Shown: positions 1-11,840 of the stretch, one piece after another
Numbering within the stretch: position 1 is the stretch's first letter
Layout of the letters: each line of letters starts with the position of its first letter
NCBI GenBank assembly: GCA_029204045.2
Contig: JAQNDB010000282.1
Location: forward strand, 37,526-101,525
Source: Tillandsia leiboldiana
Lineage: Eukaryota > Streptophyta > Magnoliopsida > Poales > Bromeliaceae
Length of the DNA stretch: 64,000 bases
Reading direction: 5' to 3'
Made by a program: the position numbers and the translations under genes
Notes under the pieces: generated by a model
Seen by the model: only the letters and a program-made list of their open reading frames with translations
The model's database searches: none
Told to the model about the DNA's origin: nothing

Positions 1-175
1 TTTATAAAACCCTAGCCGCGATCCGGATCAGACCATGCTTGCGATCCGGATCGGCTACCCGCGTGAGAAACTGCGTTCGGGATCCGGATCGGCAGGTCCA
101 ATCCGGATCGTCAGCCCGCAGAAGAATACCTGCGTTCGGGATCCGGATCATCTTGCCCGATCCGGATCGGCTCCA
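1..175 (-). promoter_or_regulatory. Internal LTR-like palindrome array of element A (putative env promoter)
   Basis: Six copies of ATCCGGAT, mostly extended to GATCCGGATC, are spaced in pairs. This is the minus-strand counterpart of 22567-22740 in element B and 34535-34706 in element C, where it precedes a TATA-like box and the env-like ORF. The TATA-like box appears here as the reversed TTTATAAAAC at the very left edge. A promoter role is inferred from resemblance to the LTR promoter region. Confidence 0.6.
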
Positions 176-488
176 ACTTTTTCGTTAGAAAATTTCAGAG
201 AAATTCAAGAAAAACCAGAAAAAGATTGTAAGCACAAATGTGTATCAACTTTAAACAAAAAACATCGTTTCATACAACAAGAATTAGATTATGCCAAATC
301 TATCAATAATATCCAAAAATGAAACGAAAATTTACAAAAATTAAATCCCTTAAAGTTGAACACCTTCAATTACATCTAACTTGATCTTATGAGTAATGCC
401 TTTATCAAATCATCAATTCAGTAAAGAAAATGAAATACAAAGATCAATAGATGTTTGAAATCCCAAATATAGTAGATAATGTATCTAG

Positions 489-735
489 ACAATCTGTTGA
501 AGATAGTGGCTCTTTGAGCATCTTTCTTTAAAAACCCACCTTATACCAACCTTGAAATTTGACGGAGTCAAGTATTTCAACATGCATTTTACATAATCAA
601 AAATTTGAACAACCATGCTTGGTATACATGTGGTAGCTGCACACAATACTCGGACGACCGAGGTGGTAGCTCTTTCCTCCATGTGGTGGTAGTTTTCACA
701 CTCCTCATTGGGATGTAACTCTTTCCACATCTTTT
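489..735 (-). other. Conserved non-coding CTACCAC element between pol and env (element A)
   Basis: On the minus strand this segment carries three CTACCAC motifs about 30 bases apart and a downstream GGTTGGTATAAGGTGG motif. The same arrangement appears in elements B (22012-22256) and C (33972-34215), and in the much more diverged family-3 element (39050-39290). No ORF explains the conservation. Its role is unknown; an RNA signal is possible. Confidence 0.5.
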
Positions 736-1108
736 GAGCATTTTACTTTTCTTTGACTCCCCCTCAATTGGCTATCAATTATTTAAGATATAAAGTATTC
801 AACCAAAAATTGATCTCGATTTCATACTCGACTAAGCAGTCAAATAAGATAATGACTATACCAAGAGATCATTGAGAGAGAGAAATTGACTTTGATCACT
901 CAGAAGATGATTTAATTAACATAAATGATCATTGCAACAGTGAAATATTATGATGGCAAAAGCATAATAAATTTCTAAATGTGCGAAAAGATGCAATTAA
1001 AGTCAATTATGATCTATGCTTAACTAATGTCCTATGTACAAACATAGATAATGAACAAAACAAAAACAAAAACAAAACCTATCCTAAGCAAAGGTTTCAA
1101 AAAGAAGT

Positions 1109-4100
1109 TTATTTCAAGGAAAGCATTCCAATTGCTTTTCGCAAATGAATAAAACGTTTTTGATCCAAAGGTTTTGTTAGAATGTCAGCTAATTGATCCT
1201 CAGTTGAAATATATGAAAGTTGAAGAATATTTGATTCAACTAGCTCTCTAAGAAAATGATATCTAAGTTCAATATGTTTTGTTCTAGAGTGCAACATAGG
1301 GTTTTTAGAAATGTTAATTGCACTTGTGTTGTCACAAAGTATTGTTACCGAAGATGCTGAAATCTGGAAGTCACTCAGTACGCTTTTCATCCAAATGAGT
1401 TGAGTTGAACAACTTCCAGCTGAAATGTATTCCGCTTCGGCAGTCGAGAGTGCTATGCAATTCTGCTTTTTACTGTGCCATGCAACAAGGTAATGGCCAA
1501 GATAGAAGCATGCACCACTCGTGCTTTTCCGATCATCCACTGATCCTGCCCAATCGGCATCTGAGTATCCAACGATATCCAAACTTGTTCCCATAGGATA
1601 CCAAATTCCGAAATTAATTGATCATTTGATATACCGGATGATCCTTTTCACCGCTTTCAGGTGAACCTCCTTTGGTGCAGATTGATATCTCGCGCAAATC
1701 CCAACACCAAAAGATATATCCGGGCGACTAGCCGTGAGGTAAAGTAGACTTCCAATCATACTTCGATACAGTTTCTCGTCTACATTCTCACTTTGTGATT
1801 CACTTCCAAGTCCCTTGTGGCTAGTTCCCATTGGAGTCGGAAAATTCTTCGAATTTTCAAGATCAAACTTTTTAACCAACTCCATTGCATACTTGGATTG
1901 ACTCAAGTGAATACCTTCATCATTTTGTTTAATTTGCAATCCAAGGAAATAAGTCAATTCGCCCATCATGGACATCTCAAATTCGCTTTCCATGGTCTCC
2001 GCGAATTTAGAAGCATCATTATCTCTTGTTGCGCCAAATACAATGCCATCGACATAGATTTGTGCTACAATGAAATTGCTTTGATAATGCTTCACAAAGA
2101 GAGTCCTATCAGCTCCCCCTCGAGTGTAGCCCTTCTCCAAAAGGTGCTTTGTCAACCTTTCGTACCATGCTCGCGGTGCTTGTTTCAGACCGTAAAGAGC
2201 CTTTTTCAAACGAAAAACATGGTTAGGTTGTTTATGGTCTACAAAACCTTTCGGTTGAGCCACATAAACTTTCTCATTTAAAAACCCATTTAGAAATGCG
2301 CTCTTAACGTCCATTTGAAATAATTTGATTTTAAAATGACAAGCAATAGCAAACAGTATACGAATGGACTCGAGTCTAGCTACAGGGGCGAATGTTTCAT
2401 CAAAGTCTATACCTTCTACTTGAGAGTAGCCTTGAGCAACTAATCGTGCCTTGTTCCTGATGATAGTACCATCCTCATCCTTCTTGTTCTTGAAGATCCA
2501 TTTGGTACCTATCACATTATGTTGCTTTGGAGGCTTCGTTAATTCCCAGACTTTGTTTCGCTCAAATTGATGGAGCTCTTCCTGCATTGCTTTAATCCAG
2601 TAGTCATCCTGAAGAGCTTCATCTATGTTCTTTGGTTCGATTAGAGATACGTAGCAAGCGAATCCACAAACCAACTGCCTCCGAGTTCTAACTCCTTCTT
2701 GTGGATCTCCAATAATATTCGATTCCGGATGATCCTTGGAGATTCGTAGCGTTTGTTGAAACGGAGTACTCGGAGATATATGAGATGATTCCTGCACATT
2801 AGATAAACTTGAAGAACCATTAGATGCATCATTAATATTGGAAGTATTATTATGAGAAGATGCAACGGCAGGAGAATCATCATCTAGAGAAATATCGAGG
2901 GTAGATTTTTCAGATGCAAAGTGAAAAGCTTCATCTACTTTAACATTTATAGATTCTACGATCGTCTTAGATTCCAAGTTAAATACTCGATATGCTCTAC
3001 TATTAGTAGAATACCCCAAGAAAATCCCTTCGTCACTTCGTGAGTCAAACTTTCCAAGATTTTCACGGTCACGTAAAATGTAACACCGACTCCCGAAGAT
3101 GCGAAAATATTTGATGTTGGGTTTTCTACCACACCATAGTTCATATGGTGTATTTAACGTTCCCGGGCGCAAAAACACTCGATTAATGACATAGACAGCG
3201 GTGTTCACAGCTTCAGCCCAAAAATGTAGCGGTAAATTCCGGCTATGAAGCATCACACGCGCCATCTCTTGAACAACCCTGTTTTTGCGCTCAACAACAC
3301 CATTCTGTTGAGGTGTATAGGGTGCAGAGAATTCATGCTTAATACCGTTTGAAGTACAAAAGTCAATGAATTTAGAATTAATGAATTCTCCACCTCTATC
3401 ACTTCTAACACTAATGATCTTTTCATTTTTTTCAATCATAATACGAAGGCAAATCTCGTGAAAAGAATCAAAAGTATCAGCTTTCTCTTTTAAAAATGCT
3501 ACCCAAGAATACCGAGAGAAATCATCAACCAATAAGAAAATATACCATTTACCTCCCAAAGATGGTTGACGGGTCGGCCCCATTAAATCCATGTGTAAAA
3601 GTTTCAAAGGCCGTTTTGTACCAACGTGGTTCAAGTTCTTGTGTGCAGTTCTGGACTGTTTTCCCTTTTGGCAACCACCACACACAATGCTTTGTTTAAA
3701 TAAAAGTTTTGGAACCCCCTTGACCACGTCCTTGTTTGAAATTTTAACAAGTTCCTTAAAATTTATGTGACCTAGCCTTTCATGCCAAAGTGTTTCATTA
3801 TTTAAAGAAACTAGGTTACAATTTTCTGAAATTTTATTAGGAACATCATAGCAATTGTTTTCAGATCTAACCCCTTTTAAAAAGAAAACATGGTCCTTAT
3901 CAGTTACAACGCATTCAACAGATGAAAAGTTAACTGAAAAACCATTGTCGCAAAGTTGACTTATGCTTATGAGGTTAGTCTTAAGGCCATCAACAAATAA
4001 GACGTTTTTCAAAATCGGGCCATCTGGAATAGCTACCGTCCCTTTTCCAATAATTTTGGAAGATCGACCGTCTCCGAAAACAACAAGTCCTCCGGAGATT

Positions 4101-6225
4101 TTCTCAAGATTTTGAAAACTATTTTTGTCACCGGTCATGTGACGGGAACAACCGCTATCCAGATACCAAGACGAACTATCATATGCATGCAAGGAAAATT
4201 GGTAACAAGACAAGGAAAGATTTCACCTTTGCGCACCCAAACCTTTTTGGAGTGCGTCGGTAATGGTCGTGAAGTTATATGCCTAGGTGAAAGCGTCTTG
4301 TTAAAACGATTGCTGCTCCTTGATGTAGTCGTCTTGCGCGGTAAACTACCAGGGTTCTTTTCTTTCAATTGATTTGGAATTGATTTCCGAGGAATCACCT
4401 TCGTGGTAGTCATTGCAAGAGATGTTTGAGGTGAGCATTTGACTCCCGTCTTGCAATATCTTCTTATGTGCCCTGAAACACCACAACGAAAACATACCTT
4501 AGATCTTGACGACCCCAAAGAGGATGAAGTAGGTTTGTTGTCGTTGTTTGTCTTGAATTCCGGTGTCGGAGGAGGAGATACCGACTGAGGCACAAAAACT
4601 GTCCCACTCGAACTTGGACTGTTTCCAGTTTGAGTGTATCCGAGGCCGAACCGATTTGATTGACCAAGACCAAGAAGTCTATCCAACTTACTCCTTCCTG
4701 AAGAGAATCGCTGTAAGTCATCCTTGAGTTGGAAAATGGTCTTTGTCATTTCCAGGTTATCCTGTCGAGCCTCGTTGAAGAGCTTTGAGAAGTGATTCGC
4801 TTTATCCACCAGATTTGTATGTTTCTTCTCAAAACGCTCATTGGACTCTTGAAGGGAAACATTTACTTTTATCAGATTTTCCCTTTCCACTTCAAGAGCG
4901 TTTGAGAGAGAAGTTGCTCTTTTTGCTTCTTCTTCGAGATCATGCACTCTCCCTCTCAAACTCTTGTTTTGCTTAGCCACTTTCTTTGAATCCCTCAAAA
5001 GTCTGTGGTAGGCTAAAACAAAATCTTCACCTTCCGAATCATCCGATTCGTTGTCCGTTGCAATCTTTTCAACAGTGGAGTTGGACAACGACTCGGATGT
5101 ACTTGCCATAAAGCACATGAAGGGTGAAGATATGGACGCGTGGAATGCCGTGGAGCTCTTTTCTTCATCACTTGAAGACGACTCATTTGACGTTGAGTTG
5201 TCATCCCAAGTGACGACTTGCATCGCCTTCTTCTTTGCCGGATACTTGTTGGGACACTCCGTTGCAATGTGGCCGTAGCCTCGACATTTGAAGCATTGTA
5301 GTTGTCCCTCTGAACTTTTCTTATCCTTTGAGAAGTTCTCTTGCTTTCTTGACTTGTAACTTGAAGTACCCTTGCCTTTGATCGACTTTCCGAAGGATGG
5401 AGATTTGCTTGAATTACCCCTTCGAAAGTTGCGGCGAAACTTCCTTGTCAAGAGAGCGAGCTGCTTCTCAAATTCCTCCATAGAAAGGTTCTCGTCATCG
5501 TCTGAGGAGGATGTATCCGCGTCTTCTTCCTTAGTTGTTTTCAACGCATAACCTGAAGACTTAGAAGTGGATGCCTTTCCAGAAGAATTGTTAGTAGTAA
5601 ACGTCATTTCATATGTTTGTAATGAACCAACTAATTCTTCTACACGTATTTCGTCCGGGTGTTTAATAGTTTCAATGGCTGTAACCTTTGGGCGAAATCG
5701 TTCAGGAAGAGTTCTTAAAAAATTTCTTACAATATTAAATTCTGGAATCTTCTCTCCCAGGTTAGCACATGAGTTTACGATGTCTTGCAATCGTGTATAG
5801 TAGTCCGTGAAAGATTCATTTTCTGCCATCAAGATAGAGTCAAACTTGCTCGTAAGCATTTGCAGTTTCTGAATCTTCACGAGGTTAGTTCCCTCATGTG
5901 TAACCTGAAGAACATCCCAGATTTCTTTCGCAGTCTCACATGCCGAGACGCGAGAGAATTCAGTTTGAGATAAGGCATTAAAAATAGCATTAATTCCCTT
6001 GCCATTGTAAGAAGAAGAATCTAACTCTTCCTTGGTCCATTTCGACCTAGGTTTTAAGGTGTGAACATCACCAATAAATTCAGTTGGATTAGACCATCCT
6101 AATTCAATTGATTGCCACACCCGTTCGTCGATGGAAATTAAAAAGGCTTTCATCCGCACTTTCCAGTACGCATAATTTGTTCCATCGAAGAACGGGAGTC
6201 GGTTGATGTTTCCACCTTCAACCAT
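1109..6225 (-). pseudogene. gag-pol: Gag-Pol polyprotein of Sirevirus A (frameshifted, stop codon, RT active-site change)
   Basis: This is the copia Gag-Pol polyprotein that packages and copies the element. It starts at ATG 6225 shortly after the primer binding site. Approximate residues, counted on element B: Gag with CCHC knuckles CFKCRGYGHIATEC (about 310) and CFRCGVSGHIRRYC (about 577) and a coiled coil between them; protease DSG (about 689); integrase HHCC (about 814) and DDE; RT; RNase H to about 1705. Against element B, a one-base deletion near 4195 splits gag (6225-4135) from pol (4213-1622). A GGA-to-TGA change at 1622-1624 stops pol before RNase H (1594-1109). The RT motif YVDD reads YVDG (codon at 2045-2047), losing a catalytic aspartate. 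The integrase zinc motif is intact. The copy cannot make active RT. Confidence 0.93.
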
Positions 6226-6244
6226 TGTTTACAACCCTATTCCC

Positions 6245-6256
6245 GCTCTGATACCA
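6245..6256 (-). other. Primer binding site, element A
   Basis: On the minus strand TGGTATCAGAGC lies two bases after the 5' LTR end. It is complementary to the 3' end of initiator methionine tRNA, the usual copia primer. Confidence 0.9.
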
Positions 6257-6258
6257 CT

Positions 6259-7615
6259 TGTTGGGTTATATGTAATAAGGATCTAAATAGGGGAAAAAAC
6301 ACCTAGAGGGGGGTGAATAGGTGTAAACGTATAAACACTCAAAAATCGTTGCGATAAAAACCCAATGCGGAAATAAAAATAACTCGCAAGATTTTTACGT
6401 GGAAAACTCCATCACCGGAGTAAAAAACCACGGGACCGATAACACGGCAGAAATCCACTAGAATTAAAACACGTACAAGGTGATTTATCGTACACACTTA
6501 CGACTCAACCTTTTCCATACGCTCCTAGAGGATCTTCTCCGCTCGCTCCGCGACGCTTCTCGAATCCACGATCTTCGCCCAACGCCGAATCCACGGCGTC
6601 CAACGTCGAATCCACGACGTCCGACCGAGTCCACGGTCTTCACCCAATAGCACCCTTCGAATCCACGAACGTGCCTCGCTCCGAATCCACGAGAGCGGTT
6701 GAACCTTGAATCCACAAGGACACGCGAATCCACGCGCCGATTTTTGGGGTAAATCGTTGTTTTTGGTGGTGATGGTCCGCCGAATACTTAGATCAAAGAT
6801 AGATCGAAAATACCATCTAAGTATTCATTAGTTTGATTCAACTCAAGATGTGAGTATGAAAACCTAGAATCAAACTAATCAATATAGATGAAGAAACATA
6901 GAGTATTCTCTAATGATTTCCTTTCTTCTCTATATGTGGATCTAGAGCCGTATAAGATGATATATGAAAATGACGGCTATCTAGATTATCGGCCTCCCTT
7001 GGATTAACCCTAGAAAAAGAGTCATAGGGTCTATTTATAGGTTAGAAACCCTAGGAAGGAGATAAGAATCAAAAACCTAACATTTCTGGAAATTTTACGG
7101 ACGGCGATCCGGATCGGATTAGCTATGATCTGGATCGTCGTAACGAGTCAGGCAATTCCAGAAAAACGAAGGTTCGGGATCCGGATCGAAGTGCTTGATC
7201 CGGATCGTTCATACAGTTCACCAAACATCAACGTTCGGGATCCGGATTGCGAAGCCTGATCCGGATCGTTCAAGGAAGATGGTAAACTCAGTGTTCGGGA
7301 TCCGGATCAAGAGAGGCTACGATCCGGATTGAACTGGTGTATGAACGAACCACCTTCGGGATCCGGATCGAACAACCTGATCCGGATCCTGAACATGTCC
7401 CAAGTCCAGTTTTTGATTTTTATGCAATGAAAGATTCTTCCAAGTGTTTCTACACTACAAGAAGTATTCGGATCACACAAAATCTTTAGTTAAACATACC
7501 TGATCCTTTTGAATTCTTCTTTCTTGAGATTGAGTTAAATGATCCAACTTTCTTCACCTTCAATCTTCAAGACTTGAGACTTTCACGAAACTACGCCAAC
7601 TCAAATTCCGTAACA
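6259..7615 (-). repeat. 5' LTR of Sirevirus A (1357 bp)
   Basis: On the minus strand it runs from TGTTACGGAATTTG at 7615 to ATAACCCAACA at 6259. U3 holds ten ATCCGGAT-type palindromes (about 7090-7400), and a TATA box TATAAATA lies at 7032-7039. Downstream is the TGGATT stem-loop array (about 6555-6740), then a long CGTGG...CCACG hairpin and the CACCTA...TAGGTG hairpin near the end. It is about as long as the LTRs of elements B and C. Confidence 0.93.
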
Positions 7616-8500
7616 TCACGCTACGACGATCCGGATCGCAGTAAATCCGATCCGGATCGCCGTCGTAAAAAACTCCAGAAAAGGTAGTTTTTGATGCTTA
7701 TCTCTTTCCAAAGGTTTCTAAACTATAAATAGACACTTAGGGTTTCTCAAGAACGTGGGTTCTCTACCGATTAATTAATTAAACACTTGAGAGCAACCCT
7801 AGAGGCTAGGTTTTTATCGTTCTTCTTTATAGCCTCTTTTAGGTCAATTTGACGGTTCTTTCAAGAACATATCTTTTGTCGAATTGATCTAATCTTTGCT
7901 TAGAGATTTCTTCTACGGTTCCTCAATGAGAATCTAAGCAAAGGATCACCATCGAAGTCAATATTCTTATCGACTGAGTTTGCGTCGTGGATTCGACGTG
8001 GCATCGTGGATTCGGTGTGCTAAAGGCGTTTCGTGGATTCGAAACGTGTGCTCGTGGATTCGAGTGGCGTTCATGGATTCGAACGTGTGCAGTGGACGTG
8101 CAATCGGTGGAGTGCAAGGTCCGAAGAAATTGAAGGAGGGGTTAAATCCGTGGAGACGGTAATCACCTTGTTATTCTTCTTTTCTTAGTGGATTGTTATT
8201 GCGTGGACATCCAACCGGTCAGCGCAAGGTCCGAAGAAGCTGAAGGAGGGGTTGAGTCCGTGGAGTCGGTAATCACCTTGTTATTCTTCTATTCTTAATG
8301 GATTGTTATTGCGTGTTGGTCCCGTGGTTTTTCTCCTGGATTGGAGTTTCCACGTATATCTCGGTGTGCTGTTTTTATTTTCCGCATTGGTTTTTATTTT
8401 GCACTGAGATTTGGTTTTATAAGTATTACACCTATTCACCCCCCCTCTAGTTGTTTGATAGTACCTATTTAGATCCTTGTGGATCCTATAAAAACTTACA
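7616..8500 (+). repeat. Family-3 copia LTR, 3' portion
   Basis: This stretch is collinear with 40710-41597, the last two thirds of the family-3 LTR. Its 5' part was separated by the insertion of element A. It keeps TATAAATA (7724-7731), a stem-loop array (about 7980-8096), a tandem duplication with a period of about 110 bp (8114 and 8224) and the end AAAACTTACA at 8500. At 8501 the sequence becomes Tekay pol, so the family-3 element was inserted into that gene. The flank ATCAG is the presumed target site. Confidence 0.85.
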
Positions 8501-9198
8501 ATCAGACCTAGCGCGTCACCCTGGGGCGCGCCCGTCCTGTTTGTGAGAAAGAAGGACGGAAGTCTCCGGTTGTGCATCGACTACCGGGAGATAAATAAGG
8601 TCACCATTAAGAACAAGTACCCCCTGCCAAAGATCGACGACCTCTTCGACCAACTACAGGGGGCGACGGTGTTTTCAAAGATTGACCTGCAGTCGGGCTA
8701 TCATCAGGTCCAGGTCAAGGGGGAGGACATCCCCAAAACGGCTTTTCGGACTCGCTACGGTCATTACGAATTTACAGTAATGCCGTTCGGGCTCACGAAT
8801 GCCCCGGCGGTGTTCATGGACATGATGAACAGGGTATTCAAACCCTTCCTGGATTTATTCGTGGTGGTCTTCATCGACGATATCCTCATCTACTCCCGTA
8901 CAGACGAGGAACATGAAGAACATCTGCGCACAGTCCTCCAAACCCTACGGGAACAGAAACTCTACGCCAAACGCAAAAAGTGTGAGTTTTGGCTCCGAGA
9001 GGTTGGCTTCTTGGGGCACGTAATCTCAGCGGCTGGAGTCACAGTCGATCCGAAGAAGATAGATTCGGTAACGGACTGGTCCCAACCGACGACGGTAACA
9101 GAGGTTCGAAGCTTTCTAGGATTAGCCGGGTACTACCGGCGCTTCGTGGAGGGTTTCTCCAAGATAGCCACCCCCTTAAACCGTTTGACTAAAAAGGG

Positions 9199-9784
9199 GG
9201 AAATGTGACGCCCCACTTCCCAGGGGGTCACCCATCCTAGAACTACTCTAGCTCTAGCACGCTTAACTCTCATGTTCCTCTTGGATCTTGCTACCATCCA
9301 AAATGCTATAGCCGGGTTAGAGATTTAGTCCTATTATATCATTTATATAGAGGACTAATCCAAATTCCGGGGGTGTCACATTCTTCCCCCCTTTAAGCCC
9401 TGACGTCCACGTCAGGCTCAAGCACACTCACAAGCACCAGGCGATGTGAGACTCGTCTCGCTAGCCTTAGCCGACCTTGTGAGGAGCTGCACTCCACTCA
9501 CAACGGTCATTAGCCGGGGAGCCTCGCTCTACCCGCTATATAACCCTGGCTCAGCCGAGACTCATCTCACATTTCCGGCTGGTGAATGGCTCTGATACCA
9601 ACTGTGACGCCCCACTTCCCAGGGGGTCACCCATCCTAGAACTACTCTAGCTCTAGCACGCTTAACTCTCATGTTCCTCTTGGATCTTGCTACCATCCAA
9701 AATGCTATAGCCGGGTTAGAGATTTAGTCCTATTATATCATTTATATAGAGGACTAATCCAAATTCCGGGGGTGTCACAGGAAA
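9199..9784. repeat. Target-site duplication GGAAA of Cassandra copy 1
   Basis: GGAAA at 9199-9203 is repeated at 9780-9784, flanking the Cassandra insertion. The uninterrupted homologous site in element D (about 49606) has one copy. Confidence 0.92.
9204..9779 (-). mobile_element. Cassandra-type TRIM element, copy 1 (576 bp)
   Basis: Two apparently identical 177-bp LTRs (9204-9380 and 9603-9779) flank a 222-bp interior with no ORF. On the minus strand a primer binding site TGGTATCAGAGCC (9588-9600) follows the 5' LTR. A polypurine tract AAAGGGGGGAAGAA (about 9383-9396) precedes the 3' LTR. Each LTR carries a 5S rRNA-like stretch on the minus strand (9213-9277 and 9612-9676) with GTTAAGCGTGCT and GGATGGGTGACC, which match the internal Pol III promoter boxes of plant 5S genes. 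That combination defines Cassandra. Identical LTRs suggest a recent insertion. Confidence 0.93.
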
Positions 9785-11840
9785 AGTTCATCTGGACGGA
9801 CAAATGTCAGAGGAGCTTCGAGGAGCTCAAGGATAGATTGACGCGAGCTCCGATTCTCGCCCTGCCAGAACCAGGGGAGGATTATGAAGTGTATTGCGAT
9901 GCGTCGCGAAACGGACTGGGTGGAGTACTCATGCAACGGGGAAAGGTTATAGCCTATGCGTCAAGGCAGCTCAAGGAATACAAGCGAAACTACCCGGTGC
10001 ACGATTTGGAACTCGCAGCGGTTGTGTTCGTCCTCGAGCTTTGGAGACACTACCTGTATGGGGCACACTGCAATGTGTACTCAGATCATAAAAGTCTTAA
10101 GTACCTTTTCACCCAAAAGGAGTTAAATTTGCGACAAAGACGGTGGCTCGAGCTACTGAAGGATTACGATTTAACGATCCACTACCACCCGGGAAAGGCA
10201 AATGTGGTGGCCGACGCCCTGAGCCGTAAGGGGCAGGCCGAGAAGGCAGGGGTAAGTGCCATCACCCAGCAAGATAGTCTGATTGCGGAATTTTTGCGAT
10301 TAAGACTAGAAGTAGTACCAGCGGGTACAGTCGAACAACTTCTGACACTGGTGGTCAGACCTACCCTGCTTGACAGAATTCTCGATGGGCAGTCGACTGA
10401 TGACCAACTCCAGCTGGTGCGAAGTAGAGTAACTGCCGACCAAGAAGGTGATTTCACAGTAAACTCCGACGGCACGATACGATTTCGGGGACGAATCTGT
10501 GTGCCGGATCTACCGGAACTCAAAGAGGAAATCCTGCGGGAGGCGCATACTGCTCCATACACAGCGCATCCCGGGGGAACGAAGATGTACAAGGACGTCA
10601 AACAGACCTTCTGGTGGCCCAAAATGAAGGGAGACATGACTCGGTTTGTGGCACACTGCCTGGTGTGCCAACGAGTGAAGGCCGAACACCAGCGTCCAGC
10701 AGGAAAATTTCAACCCTTACCGGTGCCCGTGTGGAAGTGGTACATGATTACCATGGATTTTGTGACCGGGTTCCCGAGATCGTCACAGGGACACGATGCA
10801 ATATGGGTAATTGTGGACCGTCTGACGAAATCGGCCCACTTTCTGCCCATACACACGACGTGGACGCGGGAACGACTGGCACAAACCTACATCAACGAGA
10901 TAGTAAGGTTGCATGGGGTGCCGACATCCATCACGTCGGATAGGGACACGCGATTTGTGTCAAACTTTTGGCAGAGCCTGCAACGAGCAATGGGAACCAA
11001 GTTGCACTTCAGTACGGCTTTTCACCCGCAGACCGACGGATAATCAGAGCGGGTGATACAAATTGTGGAGGACATGCTTCGGGCATGCGTTTTAGACCTG
11101 GGCGAAGGATGGGCACGGTGCTTGCCCCTAGTGGAATTTGCCTACAATAACAGTTACCAGGCCAGCAATCAGATGGCGCCATACGAGGCCCTGTACGGGC
11201 GCCGCTATCGGTCTCCAATATGCTGGGATGACTTGGGTGAGCGTAAGTTTCTGGGCCCAGATTTGGTGGAGGAGACCGAAGCGAAGGTGCGAATGATTAG
11301 GCAAAGGCTACTGACCGCCCAGAGCAGACAGAAAAGCTACGCGGACAACACACGCCGAGACTTAGAGTTCATGGTGGGTGAGCACGCGTTACTCCGAGTT
11401 TCGCCCTCCAAGGGGAACCGACGCTTCGGCATAAAGGGAAAGTTAAGCCCGAGGTACGTAGGACTGTTCGAGATCCTAGAACGCGTAGGACCGGTGGCGT
11501 ACCGATTAGTCCTGCTGCCAAATCTCGAACGAGTCCATAACGTGTTCCACGTCTCAATGCTCCGGAAGTACCTAGCCGACCCCTCTCATGCCTTGGATGC
11601 CTCTACTATCGAGTTGCGAGAGGATTTAAGCGTCGAGGAGACGCCGGTGCGGATTTTGGCGAGAGAGGACAAGAAGTTGCGCAAACGAACAATCCCCTAT
11701 GTAAAGGTCTAGTGGAGCAACCATGAAGAGCGTGAGGCGACTTGGGAACTGAAATCGAAGATGAGGGAATGTTTTCCCGAATTGATTAGTGGGGTTTGTA
11801 TTTAAGTTTCGGGACGAAACTTTTTATAAAGTGTGAGTGG

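Larger units (their letters stand above)
1..7615 (-). mobile_element. Sirevirus-type Ty1/copia element A, 5' part
   Basis: Reading on the minus strand, the order is 5' LTR (7615-6259), primer binding site, gag-pol (6225-1109), and a 3' spacer that runs off the left edge at base 1. The env-like ORF and the 3' LTR are therefore outside the window. Sequence and order match elements B and C closely. The Sirevirus assignment rests on the large Gag with two CCHC knuckles, copia domain order (protease, integrase, RT, RNase H) and the long 3' spacer. The element lies inside a family-3 copia LTR. Its right flank starts TCACG, but the matching target duplication is off-window. Confidence 0.93.
8501..11805 (+). 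pseudogene. pol: Tekay A pol: RT, RNase H, integrase, chromodomain (interrupted)
   Basis: This is the Ty3/gypsy polyprotein from the start of RT. RT motifs include [18 protein letters not shown] and FIDDILIYS (8501-9203). A Cassandra element then interrupts the frame. RNase H with [15 protein letters not shown] and the integrase HHCC and DDE motifs follow. A chromodomain-like tail (IPYVKV, then WELKSK) ends at TAA 11803-11805. Two in-frame stops are C-to-T changes relative to element D: TAA at 11041 in the integrase, and TAG at about 11710 in the chromodomain. In chromoviruses the chromodomain guides integration to heterochromatin. The copy is dead because of the insertion and stops. Confidence 0.92.
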
